From positions 1,180,501-1,244,500 of the forward strand of contig LSRY02000012.1 in NCBI GenBank assembly GCA_001643675.2: a stretch of DNA of 64,000 nt. The letters are read 5' to 3'. Of this stretch, positions 1 to 11,590 are shown in pieces. The notes under the pieces were generated by a model. That model did no database searches, was not told where the DNA came from, and saw only the letters and a program-made list of their open reading frames with translations. The stretch comes from Monocercomonoides exilis. Taxonomy: Eukaryota > Preaxostyla > Oxymonadida > Polymastigidae. The position numbers and the translations under genes were made by a program. The number at the start of each line of letters is the position of its first letter. The stretch's first letter is position 1.

Positions 1-952
1 GTATTGTGCCTTTATCTCTGATAAAGCTATCTTCAAGCTTTTCAGGAGGAAGCATGCTCTCTGAATTCTTTTGAGTATTGCTCATGAGAGGATTGTCTTT
101 GATTCCTTTAGAATGCAATAAATTATCCTCATTAAGCTGAATGTTTGCTGAATTGTCTTTTGAAGTATCTTCATCATCTGATAAATCCGCAATTTGAGAA
201 GAATTAATGTTCAAAGATTTGTTCTGCGTGTTTTCTTCATCTACAGATTGGATGTTGTCTTCATGAACTGTATCAACAATTCTATTACTTTTTTCGCTTT
301 CTTTCTCTGCCCCTTTTTTCATTTCAATGTCTTCCAAATATTTGTTCGATATATTGCTCTGTTCATGGCTTGACTTTGATATATTAAAATCACTTTGTTG
401 AGTAAGTTGCGGAATTATATTTCCAAATTGTTCTTTTCCAAAAGTATTATTATCCTCCAATTGAGGTTTTATAGCACTCCAATTTGATTTATATGATGAT
501 TTTGTAGCATTCGGATGTAATAATTCATTTTCGTCTTGCGCACTAGCATTTGAAGAAGAGCTCTGCGATGAGGTTAAGTTTGAAAATTGGGTTAAACCAT
601 TCGTTGGGATTGATTGACTTGAACGCAATGTTCTCGAATCTATTTGTCTTTGAGAGATGCTCTTTGGAGATCGAGAAACCAAAGACGGATAACTTGGGCA
701 TCCAACAGAATTTGATAGAAGCGTATCAGATTGAAGTGGTGAAGAAGAATACGAGTGATGTGAGTTTAGAGTATTTTGGTTGAATGGAACAGGAAATGTG
801 GAATGGGAAGTGGCTGTTGAAATGATAGAAGGGAAATATGGCTGAAGTGATCGTGGTGATGACATGTTGATAAACGGCCCAGTAATCATCTGTTGGGAGT
901 TGACAAAAGCTGTGTTATCTCCAATTTTGCTAATCGGAGGCTTCAAAACTGT
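1..952 (-). CDS. Partial low-complexity coding exon running off the left edge
   Basis: A stop-free reading frame covers this whole stretch on the minus strand and leaves the window at position 1. It is rich in Ser, Asn, Gln, Asp and Glu, with no domain I recognise. An acceptor AG lies at 954-953 behind a T-rich stretch. Joining from a donor at 1070 (GTGTGA) in the FHA gene just upstream keeps the frame at phase 0, so this may be the next exon of that gene. Alternatively it is a separate gene starting at the in-frame ATG at 889-887. Coding status is likely from the long open frame and biased composition; which gene it belongs to is unsettled. Confidence 0.6.
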
Positions 953-1064
953 CTGGACTGCGTAAAATAAATAAAAAATATGTTAATCACAAAGGAAAAA
1001 TAATGAAAAGAATCATTATTCATTAAAAGTTAGTGAAACGAACGTCAAACAAAAATGCTTATTT

Positions 1065-4000
1065 TCACACATCTGCATTTCTGCCTAAAAAATTTGCTGT
1101 TTGTTGACCTCCTTTCTCAAATAACTCCTGAGGCGGATGATAATTACCAGAATCTTCTATCGTTTTATCTGACCCTCCTTCACCTTTCAGTTGATTGAGA
1201 AGAATAGCTTTTTCCTCTTTTAATCGCCAGCATTCGTCATGAAGCTTTCCAAGTGACTGCTCCATCTGAATCACTTTCGCTGGATCCACACCAGCCTTCA
1301 ACTGTGTAAGCTCGCTTCTCAGACGGTCAATCTCTTGCTGTGCAGGCTGCTGCTGTAGCGTCTCGACTTCAACGCGGAGTCTGGTTCGCTCCTCGTCAAG
1401 ACTCATCAGTTGCTGTCTGAAGATGGCATCTTGCCCTTTGATTGCTACAATAGCTGTCTCTTCTTCAGCGAGCTTGTCAACAAGTGCTTGGGCTGCGGCT
1501 TGGATACCACCTTCTGTGTATGTCTGTTGATTTGAATCAGACGCAGAAGAGCTGGATTTCAGAGCAGATGGATCATTTTCTCGTGAATAAGCTCTTCCAG
1601 AAGTTGCTATTTCGCACAATTTCTTTTCATACTCTGCTGTCTTTTGATTCATTTCAGATTTCATCTTAATAAAGTCTTCTTCTCTTGCGTGCTGCATCTT
1701 TGTTAGCTGGTCCACTTGAAACTGCAATTCTTCATTCACTCGCATCAGCTGCGTCCAATGAAGAATCTGAGAAGACAATCGCTCATTCAATTCTTCATTC
1801 AAACGCTGTGCCTCAAGTAAATCTGTCACTCTGCCCTGTTTCGAAGCAGAAGATGACGGAGACGAAGAGGTTGCCATTGTACTGTTGTTTGCCATCAAAT
1901 CTGCTGTTGCTGCCTTCAAGTATTCAATCTCTTCGTTTTTGTGTGTAATTAGACGACGCAATTCATCAACCGTATCTTTAGCATCTTTCAGCTGCGCGGA
2001 TAGCGCATCTCCAGCCATGTTTGAGCTATCTGATTGGTCAAAATCTGCAACCCCTGTAGATGGATCAATCTGGTGCATCCGCAACAGTTTCCTCATTTTT
2101 TCACCTTCGTTCTGAAGAACAATCACATCTTGCTCCAGTTTTCTGACTTGTTCTTCTTTTTCAACAAGTCTTTGATTCTGCTCCCTGAAATTTGATGCAT
2201 TTTCATCAATTTCATCTTTACCAGAAGCAGAGATCCTGCGTGGAATTATCGGAAGTGCCTTTCCATCAGGTGCCATTGGATCCCAAAGTCCAACTGCTTC
2301 TCTTGCCTTTTCCAGCTGTGCAACGCTCATCGACAGGAACACCCTTTCCTCTTCTGGATCTGCAGACTGCCCTGTTTCACTCACTGCGCTTTCGTCCAGT
2401 CCACATTCTGCTCTTTCTAGACATTGCGCAATTAGAGTGTCCAGTGCAGACCGGCAAGAAGATGCTATGTGATGAATCTTTCTTGCCGTTGACATAGAAG
2501 AGAGAGCTGGATCAGATAGCGGTGATACAAGCGTTGGAGATGTTAAGGCCTTTGACAAAGACATCTGATCGCTTTTTGCACGATTCAAAACACTTCGCAT
2601 TCTATTTTGCGATCGATCAGAATCAAGCTGTCTTCTGGAAGATGGAGTCGACAGTACTGATTGACGGCTGGATATATTTTGCCTTCCTCTTGCTGTATCG
2701 TCATCTTCGTCTGAATCCTCTGTGATTTCATTGATAAGTGGTCTGTGAGAATTTCGTCGTAAAGATGCTGATAGAGCAGACTGACCTCCAATTTTCTGAG
2801 CAATTTCTTGTTCAGCCTCTTTTTTTCCTTCTTCTTTTGCTATCTTTTCCCTGAGAGATGCCATCTCCATTTCAGTTTTCACCCTTCGCTCTGCTTCCAA
2901 TCGTGCAATGCTAATATCGCTTTCTCTGCCTCGCATCCTGAGTTCTTCCATATGCCGCTCTACTGCATAATTTGGTGCTTGTGGAGAAGAAAAGACGGCT
3001 GGAGAAGGAATCGCGGGAGGATAAGGAGCTGATAGTTGATTTGGAAGAGATGGATACGATGATTGCGGAATTTGAGCTGAAACTGGATTCGCTGAAGAAG
3101 GTGATTGAGTCTCTGTCTCGTTGAGTTTAGCAGCATCCTCTTCGAGACCACCTTTTGATGACTTTGATGAACTTTTTGAAATATCCTTTTGAGGACTTTT
3201 TTTATTTTTTTCTGATGATTCACTTGAATCCGATTCTGATTGTGAACTTTCGCTACTGCTTTCACTTTCTTTGCCCTGCTTCTTTTTCTTTGGCTTGCTT
3301 TTTTTCCTTCGTGAACTTGTGTGGAGCGAGCGCGATGTTCTGTGCAAGTGCTTGCTGCGCCTTCCATAACTCTCATCACTGCTATCATAATCATCATCAC
3401 TGTCTTCATCATCATCGTCATACTTCTTACTTTCCCTCCTCCAGCTTCTCTCGCTAAATTCAGGTCTTCGCCTAACAGGTGCTGATGCCATCAACCGTTC
3501 ATCCATTTTGCGCTCTCCTTCTGATCTGTATGGAAGGCCATAAAGATCTTCTGCTTCTCTTCTACCTAACGAAGACATTAATCGAGGCTCCAACACAACT
3601 GGGCGATCTCTCCAGTTATCACGAGCTGTTTGTGGCCTTTCAACATTTGAAGGAAGAGGACTTCTTCTCGGATCTTGTTGCAGTGGACTCTTATTCAACA
3701 ATGGCCGATCAGAATCAGATCTCTGTCGCAAAGTATTGCTTCTTTGCATCTCAGAAGAAGCAGATGAGGGCGAGCGTGAATGGTCATAACGGCGTGAAGT
3801 AGTTGAAAGAGATTCGCGATTTTGTTGTTCGTTTTGCTCTTCTTCTGGAAGTGATTGCGTCTTTTGTGAAGAATATTTCATTTGAGAATACTCCATTGGA
3901 TTCATATGTTGGGGATGATGTGGCTGGCGCGATTGAGAAAATGGAGATGAAGCTGAAGAAGCAGAAACTCTTTGTTGTTGAGACGATGAATATGATGAAG

Positions 4001-4586
4001 CTGGAGGCGGAGGTTGAGTCACCATTGTGAACGCTCTTCGACCAAAAATAGAATTCTTTGCCTGATTCTCATTAAGTTCTGAACTGCTCACACCTGCAAC
4101 AGGCATATCAGCTGGATCCATTTTTTTCCGCTCTGGAGATGTTGAAGGGGAAGATCCTCCACGCTCTGGCGAAGTGAACGGAGATGAAAAAGGTGAGTCT
4201 TGAAGAACTGATGCTCCTCTTGCTACAGCCATCGGGTTTGTATATTCAAATCGAAATGAAACAATATCATAACCGAATCTGATGGTATCTCCGTGCTCCA
4301 AGTTACGCTTTGAATTCCAAACTCTATCTTCATTTACGAAGCACCCATTTCGAGACATGTGATCAATCAGTTCACAGCGAAGGCCTTCTTCATCCAAAAA
4401 ATGAATTGATGCATGCTTTTTTGAAATACTTTTGGAATCAAATACAATATCACATTCTTCATCTCTTCCGACCAATGTCGTTAATTCCTCTAAAAGGTAA
4501 ATAATCTGTTGTCCGACAAGTCTTCCATAAGCATGCTCTCCATCTTGCTGCTTCTGATCGACTTGTTCGTTTTCTTGATTTGACAT
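1065..4586 (-). CDS. FHA-domain coiled-coil protein (CEP170/FHAD1-like architecture)
   Basis: The single open frame of 1173 residues starts at ATG 4586. Residues about 20-115 form a forkhead-associated (FHA) domain: VGRDEECDIVF, the SISKKHASI strand, a NGCFVNEDRV turn and a TIRFGYD strand are all visible. FHA domains bind phosphothreonine peptides. A long disordered Ser/Pro/Arg-rich middle follows, with an acidic then basic patch around residues 385-440 (RRKKSKPKKKKQ). The C-terminal third, roughly residues 580-640 and 820-1150, is heptad-rich and predicted coiled coil. FHA followed by coiled coil, and the RFGYD motif, recall the cytoskeletal or centrosomal proteins CEP170 and FHAD1, but this is architecture, not proven orthology. 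The frame ends at TGA 1067-1065. A GTGTGA donor at 1070 overlaps that stop and could splice in frame to 952, so the true C-terminus may lie beyond the window. Confidence 0.8.
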   Translation of the reverse strand: MSNQENEQVDQKQQDGEHAYGRLVGQQIIYLLEELTTLVGRDEECDIVFDSKSISKKHASIHFLDEEGLRCELIDHMSRNGCFVNEDRVWNSKRNLEHGDTIRFGYDIVSFRFEYTNPMAVARGASVLQDSPFSSPFTSPERGGSSPSTSPERKKMDPADMPVAGVSSSELNENQAKNSIFGRRAFTMVTQPPPPASSYSSSQQQRVSASSASSPFSQSRQPHHPQHMNPMEYSQMKYSSQKTQSLPEEEQNEQQNRESLSTTSRRYDHSRSPSSASSEMQRSNTLRQRSDSDRPLLNKSPLQQDPRRSPLPSNVERPQTARDNWRDRPVVLEPRLMSSLGRREAEDLYGLPYRSEGERKMDERLMASAPVRRRPEFSERSWRRESKKYDDDDEDSDDDYDSSDESYGRRSKHLHRTSRSLHTSSRRKKSKPKKKKQGKESESSSESSQSESDSSESSEKNKKSPQKDISKSSSKSSKGGLEEDAAKLNETETQSPSSANPVSAQIPQSSYPSLPNQLSAPYPPAIPSPAVFSSPQAPNYAVERHMEELRMRGRESDISIARLEAERRVKTEMEMASLREKIAKEEGKKEAEQEIAQKIGGQSALSASLRRNSHRPLINEITEDSDEDDDTARGRQNISSRQSVLSTPSSRRQLDSDRSQNRMRSVLNRAKSDQMSLSKALTSPTLVSPLSDPALSSMSTARKIHHIASSCRSALDTLIAQCLERAECGLDESAVSETGQSADPEEERVFLSMSVAQLEKAREAVGLWDPMAPDGKALPIIPRRISASGKDEIDENASNFREQNQRLVEKEEQVRKLEQDVIVLQNEGEKMRKLLRMHQIDPSTGVADFDQSDSSNMAGDALSAQLKDAKDTVDELRRLITHKNEEIEYLKAATADLMANNSTMATSSSPSSSASKQGRVTDLLEAQRLNEELNERLSSQILHWTQLMRVNEELQFQVDQLTKMQHAREEDFIKMKSEMNQKTAEYEKKLCEIATSGRAYSRENDPSALKSSSSASDSNQQTYTEGGIQAAAQALVDKLAEEETAIVAIKGQDAIFRQQLMSLDEERTRLRVEVETLQQQPAQQEIDRLRSELTQLKAGVDPAKVIQMEQSLGKLHDECWRLKEEKAILLNQLKGEGGSDKTIEDSGNYHPPQELFEKGGQQTANFLGRNADV

Positions 4587-4868
4587 AAATCAAATAAATT
4601 TGTTTCCTTTGAAACTCAAGATTGAAATATTAACAATTCAAAAACTCCCACTATTTATTTTTTCTTTTTCATGGAAAAATATAAACTTTTTCAAAATATA
4701 TAAAAACATGAAAAAGTTATTGAAATAACTTTTTGTTTCAATGATAACTATAAAAATATATTAGCCAAACCTAAAAGAAGTTTTACAGATATAAAAGAAA
4801 AAAATAAATGAAAAAAAAAATGTTTTTTAAAAATAAAAATTGAAAAAATTTTGTTTATAAAATCATTT

Positions 4869-7800
4869 TTACAGTTCCGAATTTTGAGCAGCCATCGAAT
4901 TAAAGTGTGACAAAGACTGTGCAGAAGTATCTTTTAATTCCTTTGGATCACTTTGACCGCTCTGTTCATCCATGGGCTTTGTCTCATCCACCAAAAGAGG
5001 CAGACTTCCCAAACCGCATCCCATCTGAATCAAAGCAGCTGATGCTGAATGCTTCACGTCAATGTCCTTGTCGCTGCTGATGTAGAATGACAGATAGTTG
5101 CAGATGGTATCCCTCATATCAATTTGTTCACTTGCAGCTTGAGAAGTATTCGAAGCATGTGCAGCAGCTTCATCTTTTGTTCCGTTGCCTTCGCTTTTTC
5201 GCTTGTCTTCGGAATCTTCTCCTTTCTTTTCTTCCGTTTTGGAATCAATGCTCTTTGAAGGAATATATGCAGACAGTGTTGCCAGGGCAGAGGCAACCAT
5301 CATTCTGACATTTGGCACAGGGTCATAAAACAATGTCAATAAAAGTGGAACAAGACAGGTTGAAACCATCTGGCGAGGAACATACGATGCAAGTGACTAG
5401 TGAAAAAGAAGATTAATTTATCATATAGACAAATAAATTAATGAAAAAAAGAAAAGAAAAATTGAGGAAAAAAAAAATATACAATCCAAAGAAAATTCAC
5501 TAAGCATCAAAAAAACTCTTCGCCAATTCAAGTTAAAAAAATAATTTCTCTCTCACTCAACATACAATTATGCTGACAATCATATTCTGCCTCAACGCTG
5601 CGTTCTGCTCCTTCCCCAGCCTCTCCAAAACAGGCAGCAAATAGCTCTGTGTCCACTCTGCTCCAAACCACATCGCATATTTTGCTATCCCTTTGGCTGC
5701 TGATGTGCGCACAGCATACGACTGATCGCCCAGCAGCGACACAACAGCAGATAGGAGAAAAGAAGGAAAGACATGGGGATCAAGCAGCGGCTGTGAATAA
5801 GGGAAAGAGGATGCGCCATCAGAAGAGTTATGTTGCTGATTGTTGTATAGAGATTGAGGTTGATAATGCAAAGAAGACTGAGGTGTTGTGAATTCAGATT
5901 TAGAGAGTGCAGTTTTTGATTCAAGTGTCCAGCCATTTTGCTGAGGAACAGGCACAAATGGCTGAGGGCGCGAAAGCGCATCGGAAACAGGTGCAATCAA
6001 TGGGAGTGTGCTAGACGCTACTGATAACTTGGCTGATTGGAAAGTATTCTGTTGACTTTCAGCGGAAAGCGGGAAAGGCAGTGGAGAGACAGAGCGAGGG
6101 CGAGAAGGAAACAGCGGGCGGAGCGACGACAGCATCCTGGCAACAGCCGAAGACGGGAGCGAAAGCAGCGGCTGAGGCGAAGAAGAGCGGGAGTTGGGGG
6201 ACAAAGAGCGCGACGAGAGAGAAACAGGAGAGTGGCCGTGTCGCAGGCGGTTGGCAGAATCGGGCGAGTGTCTGCTGCGTGTGGTTGAGGGGGGAGGAGA
6301 GGTTACTCTGTGGAATCTGTGCTCAGAGTGGTGGGGAGGGGTGAATGAAGAAGGGCGGTGGAAGAGCGAGAAGGGAGAGAGGGGAGGATATGAGGAAAGA
6401 GGATGAGGTGTAAAGGGGGAAAGGGTATCAGAGCTCTGTGAAAGGAAAGAGAGAGGCATTGAAATGGAAGAGGATTCAGAGGATGTGGATGGAGAAAACA
6501 CATCCTTCTCCACATCAAACACAGCTTTATCTCCGTCTGTGTCAAGATAAGAGCGGAGCGGGTTGGCATTCACACCTGACCGGAGAGCGGACTGTGCATG
6601 TGCCGCAATTGCCAGCTCTTGGAGATCGCCCTGCTGCTGCGCGGTGGGGATGAGGATGTGGAAGAGTCGCACAAACAGCGGGAGTGTGTCAGCAGTGGTG
6701 TGGCTGCCGTAGAGGCAGTGAGGGAGAACAGAGGTGAGGAGATCAACAGCATACCGCCGCTTGCGCCAGTCGCGGTTCTGGCAGAGGAGATGGATATGGA
6801 GATGGACAAGAGAAAGGGCGGTGGGGAGATACGAGGCAGGATTGGGCAAAGAGGATGATGAAGAGGATGAAGAAAGAGAAGAAGAAGAAGAAGATGATGA
6901 TGCAAAAGCAGAAGAAGGATTAGCAAGCAGAGGCTGGGCAGATGGGCGTGGAGACAATGAACGAACAGTCTGAGGAGAAGAAAGAGGAGGAAGCGAAGAA
7001 AGAAGTGCTGATGAAGGATCTGATTGATTGAGGTGTGTGAAAGCGGCCATTGACGAGTGAGGAAGAGGAGCCTGAAGCTCCATCTGTTTTGTCTGCTCGA
7101 TCAATGAAAAAGGAGTTGGAGATGTGCATTTCACAGCAATGTGAGTTCCTTCTATCTCCTTTTTGTCAGTTTCAGGTTCGCTTGGCTGTTTAGAATTCTT
7201 CTGTTCTTTTTGTTTCGCTTCTTCTTTTGAAGCACCTTCATCAAAATTGCTATTCTTTTGTTTCAAGACTTCATTTTTGGTTTTTTCTGGATTATGCTTC
7301 TGTCTCATGTGAATGATGAACTCATGCAAGTTCATACTTTCTCCACAAACATCACAAACGACTTTCAATTCGTGCAAGTCCACGATGCATTCCTCTTCAT
7401 CTGCAAATGCCTTTAGCATCTTTTCAGTCTCCATTTCATACTCCTTTTCTCTTTGCCTCAATTTCTCATCTGCAATTTGATCTTTTTTGGTTTCTGTTTG
7501 TGATTCGACTGTTGTGTCTTCGTCAATCTCATTCAGAAATGGCGATGCTCCCCTCAGCGGAATGGGCTTAGCAACAAGGCAGGATGATGTTGGAGAAGAC
7601 GGTGAAGATGAAATAGAAGATGAATTAGATGTCGATAAAGCAGGTGAACCAGAAGCGGAAGCATTCTCATCAATTGCAACTGCTTGCTTGTTATCATCAC
7701 TGCAGGCTTCGTCTGTTTTTTCTATCTGTCCATCTTCATCCTGCTTGGATTCTTCTTCTCTATCGACATCTCCAAGTGCCAGGCGCATCCTCTCCTTTGC

Positions 7801-10800
7801 CTGTCTTCTCCTCTCCTTCCTCCTCTCCTTCTGCGCCCTTTCCTCCTCGTCCTGCTGTGCCTCTAAAAGTGGATAGTTGACTGGCAGTGAAACAGGCAGG
7901 TGCTTCAGAATCAGATGGAACGAGGCAAAAAACGCGGTTGAGCAGCGAATGAGTGTGTGCGAAGAGGAAAAAGTGTCATCCAAAAATGACTCATACAAGA
8001 GACATTCAGAAACCAGAGGAAGAATAAGCTCCAGAGAAGGCGAAGAAGTGCTGAAGATTTGGGCAGATGGCTTTGGGGAGTTGAGTTGCATGCTTTGAGG
8101 AGCAACAGAACAAGAATTGAGTGTTGGGTTGAGCGAATGCAGAGGAGAATGGAGATGAGATTCAGAAGGGGAATAGAGATTGCTGTCAATGACTGCAGTG
8201 TTTGATGGCTGTGCTGGCTGAGGAGACACCAAAGCATTGTTAGAAGGAATTGCCGAAATTGACGAGAAAGAAGAAGAAGTAGCAGCAGCAGAAGAAGAAG
8301 AAGATGGAGAAGAAGAAGTAGAAGAAGCAGAAACAGAAGCAATAGTCAAAGATGGAAAGCAATATGGATGGAAAGAGCTGAGAGCTGTGCCAAAAGAGGA
8401 ATAATTGACTTTCTTCTCGAACGAGGCGAAGAGGTCGAACATCGAAGGCAGGATGCAGCAGGCAGCCTCGCGTATTCTCCAGTCGGGGTGGCGGACACAG
8501 CGGATGAGGCGGATGCGGATGAGATGGAGGAGACGGCGGAGAATGGACATTGCATCGTGTGGCTGGGAAGAGGAAGAGGAGGAAGAAGAAGGAGAGGAAG
8601 GGGAAGAAGAAGATGATGATTGTATTGCACCAGAAGGAATAGAAAGAGAAGGCGGAGAAAATGGTCTTGAAATTGGAGTTTGTTGTGTCTGCTTGTCAAA
8701 CGGCTGGAGATCTGAATTCTGTGTTACAACACCATTTGAAGAAGAGACAGAAGAAGAAGAAGAAGAGGAGGAAGTGGTAGAAGATGATGATGAAGAAGAA
8801 ATAGAATTCCTCTTCAAATAAGAAGCCACAGCAGACAGTACAGCGCGTGTGAGAGAAGGCAGGGCGAGTGTGGTGAGGCGGATGATGCTCAAGAGAGGGT
8901 CCATGTCAGCCAAAGGGAGCATTTCAGAGGGCATCTGAATCAAATGCCAGACAATGTTCACGAGCCACGAGACTACACACACAGGCTGCTTTCGCTTTAA
9001 GATCTGGGGGATGAGAAGGGAGTTGTAAATGAAAAAAAAGAGAGGAGAAATAATTGGTTTGTGTGATGAAAACATTCAAAATGATTGTGTGATAGTTAAC
9101 GAAATAAACATAAGTTGAAAAAGAAAAAATAAGATAATAAAAATATGAAACAAAAAAGTCATTCTTCAAACTTCAGGAATCGACAATGCAGTTCTAATTT
9201 TGACCTGTTCTGGAGCATTCGGTGCCAGTTTAATGAAATCAGCATCAGTGTCGAGCAGAATGATAGGCGAAGGAACAGAATCTGACTGAGGTGAAGAAGA
9301 AGAAGAAGCAGAGTTTTGTGAGGAAGGTGTTAGTGGAGGTGATGTTGCTGGGAAGAGGCGCTCGCCGTTGCTGCCTCCGAAGAAAGGAGGGTGCTGTGTG
9401 ATGAAGGAGTCGAGGGAGGAGAGAATCTCACATAGAAGCGAATCGACTGGGTGAATAAAGAAGAAGAAGAAGAAGAAGAAGAAGAAAAGAAAGGAAAGAA
9501 ATTAACACGATAAATAAGAAGGATAATAGTAAAAAACAAGACATAATTCAATTGTAAGAAAGAATGCACCAATTAGATAAAAAAAGAAAAGAAAAGAAAA
9601 GAAAAAATCAAAAGCACACATTTTTTATTATTTTGTGAAGCGAGTGGATGTCTGAAGAGAGCAATGATCGACGAAAACGCCAGCGAAAGCGGATCAGTGA
9701 ATGAAGAAATGGAGTATGGGAAATACGGCGGGAGTGATGTAGACAAGGCGACAGCATATTGATCGTCCTGAGCATACGATGCGCCCAGCTGGTTATCTGC
9801 AGCTGTGTCTGACAGAATGCCGTAAGGGTCGCTGTCAGGAAGGGTGGCGTACCAGAGGCAGTCGGTGGAGATGGAAGGAAGAGCGGAATGAGGAGAATAG
9901 TAGAAAGGATAAAGCGGATTGGATGACAGGAAAGATGGGATGTGTGCCAGCAATTTGCTGGAGGAAGACGGCGATGTGGATGAAGTTGTGTATGCTGAAG
10001 TGCTTGGGGATGAGACAGAAGAAGATGATGATGAAGAAGTAACATCGGGATATAAAGATGGATTGAAAATGCTTGTGAAAAACGAGAAGAAAGGCTGCTG
10101 TGATAAATATTCCAAAGGTAAATGAGGTATTAGCATCTTAAATTCACAAAAATGAACACAAAGTAAGAAATGAAATTTTAGCAACAATAGTTTGCATTTC
10201 AAACTGGAAGCATTTGCACAAGATATATTTGTGGTCTCTGTTGCTCCGGCAGTGAAATGAAATTGAGTACATCACTAGGAAAAAATAAAATGATAAAACA
10301 CAAATTAAAGAAGATATTCAAATTCATTAATTCAGAATACCCTTCAACTACAGCTTTTGATTCTGGTCCAGTTGTGTAAACAGCTGGATAGAGCAAGAAA
10401 CGACGATTTTGAATATCTTCTGGCTGTGAAGCCAAAAATCCTTGACATAAGGAGCACACGATTTCGCACAATTCTCTGTCTTGCGAAGGATTCCAAGGAT
10501 TGTACAAATCCGAGATAAAAAACACAGCTTGCTCACCAACAGCTTTTGATGTGTCATAACAGAAAAACTTTAAAATAGACGCAAATGCCAAAGGGCTTGA
10601 AGAAGAAGCTTGCGAATCATATGTCATTTCATAAATGCATCTGATGAATAGCAATCTTATACTTTCCGATTCACCAAAAACGCCTGAATTAAACATGTTT
10701 CATTTATGCGCAATGAAAAACAGCAAAAACAATGACAATATAAAACAAATAAATTCAAAAAAGAAATAAACAACAAATACCTTGAAAATTATCAAAAATT

Positions 10801-10958
10801 ACATCAAATGATTCGTTTTGGCACCAAAGAGTAGAAATTAAGCCAAGGCGCCTTGCAGCTCGGGTCATTTCTTTCTCGTCACCAGAAAGAAGTCCGTCTT
10901 TAATTTCATTAAAAGATGTTTGGATTGTTTCTTCATCGTTTTCATCGCTCTGAGACAT
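4869..10958 (-). CDS. HEAT-repeat protein, PP4/PP2A regulatory-subunit-like, with a C2H2-like finger
   Basis: Seven exons rebuilt by phase: 10958-10781, 10683-10341, 10274-10205, 10136-9620, 9446-9172, 9003-5566 and 5396-4869, giving about 1782 residues. Donors are GTATTT, GTATTC, GTTTGA, GTGTGC, GTTTGA and GTATGT; every junction keeps the frame. The start is the ATG before SQSDENDEETIQ. The first exons and the last two carry helical HEAT-type repeats (for example VPLLLTLFYDPVPNVRMMVA, and VRTSAAKGIAKYAMWFGAEW). Between them sit long Ser runs and one Cys2-His2-like finger (CDVCGESMNLHEF, then HMRQKH, near 7294-7362). HEAT arrays with this style of terminal repeats occur in protein phosphatase 4 and 2A regulatory subunits; that assignment is tentative and it could be another HEAT scaffold. 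Two introns contain GAA and AAAAG tracts. Confidence 0.72.
9459..9486. repeat. GAA/TTC trinucleotide tract inside an intron
   Basis: About nine perfect GAA units lie just upstream, on the minus strand, of the acceptor at 9448-9447 of the HEAT-protein gene. On the sense strand this is a TTC polypyrimidine tract and may simply serve as the acceptor pyrimidine tract. Confidence 0.85.
9581..9606. repeat. AAAAG pentanucleotide tract inside an intron
   Basis: About five AAAAG units lie close to the donor end of the same intron (donor at 9619) that carries the GAA tract at its acceptor end. Confidence 0.75.
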
Positions 10959-11590
10959 AGATTGCAAATAAATGAAAAACAATCACTTTACAAAAATTAA
11001 TAAGGGTCATGAGAATTCTGATATTTTTTTGGACACACACTTATTTTGAATAAAGAAATGAAAAGCTTTTTTATCTATTACAATAAACAAATATCTAATT
11101 TTTGGAAATAAATATAAAGCGTTCAACAAGTACCAAATTCCGTTTTTTCATTCAACAATAATTTATTAAAAAAAAAAGACACAGAAATATTAACAGATGA
11201 CGAAAGTCTCATTTTTTTTTTTAACTTTTTCTTTTTTTGTACCTTTATAATCAGCATATATGTGATAATAAAATGTTCAATTAATTATTATTTTTCGATT
11301 TTCGCTTTCGAAAAACACTCAGTTTTCTTGATAGCATCGAACAAAAAGCAGATTATTTGCTTAATAGGTGAAAACTTGATAATATACAAAAATGAAACAC
11401 AAACAACGAATAAAACAAAATCCATTAAACATAAAATAACAACTGTATATACTTTATCATGCTGTTAATACTTATCTCTAAAATTATCTTCCCCTTAACT
11501 GCAAATAACAAGATTGCAAACATTTTTTCTCTTCAATGTCTTTATCAATTAAACATCAAATTTATTCCTTTCCCCTTCCCATTCCCCTTT
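10959..11590. other. Intergenic spacer, nothing recognised
   Basis: AT-rich spacer between the start of the HEAT-protein gene and the stop codon of the next minus-strand gene. I see short A and T runs but no open frame with coding character, no tRNA boxes and no repeats. Confidence 0.6.
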
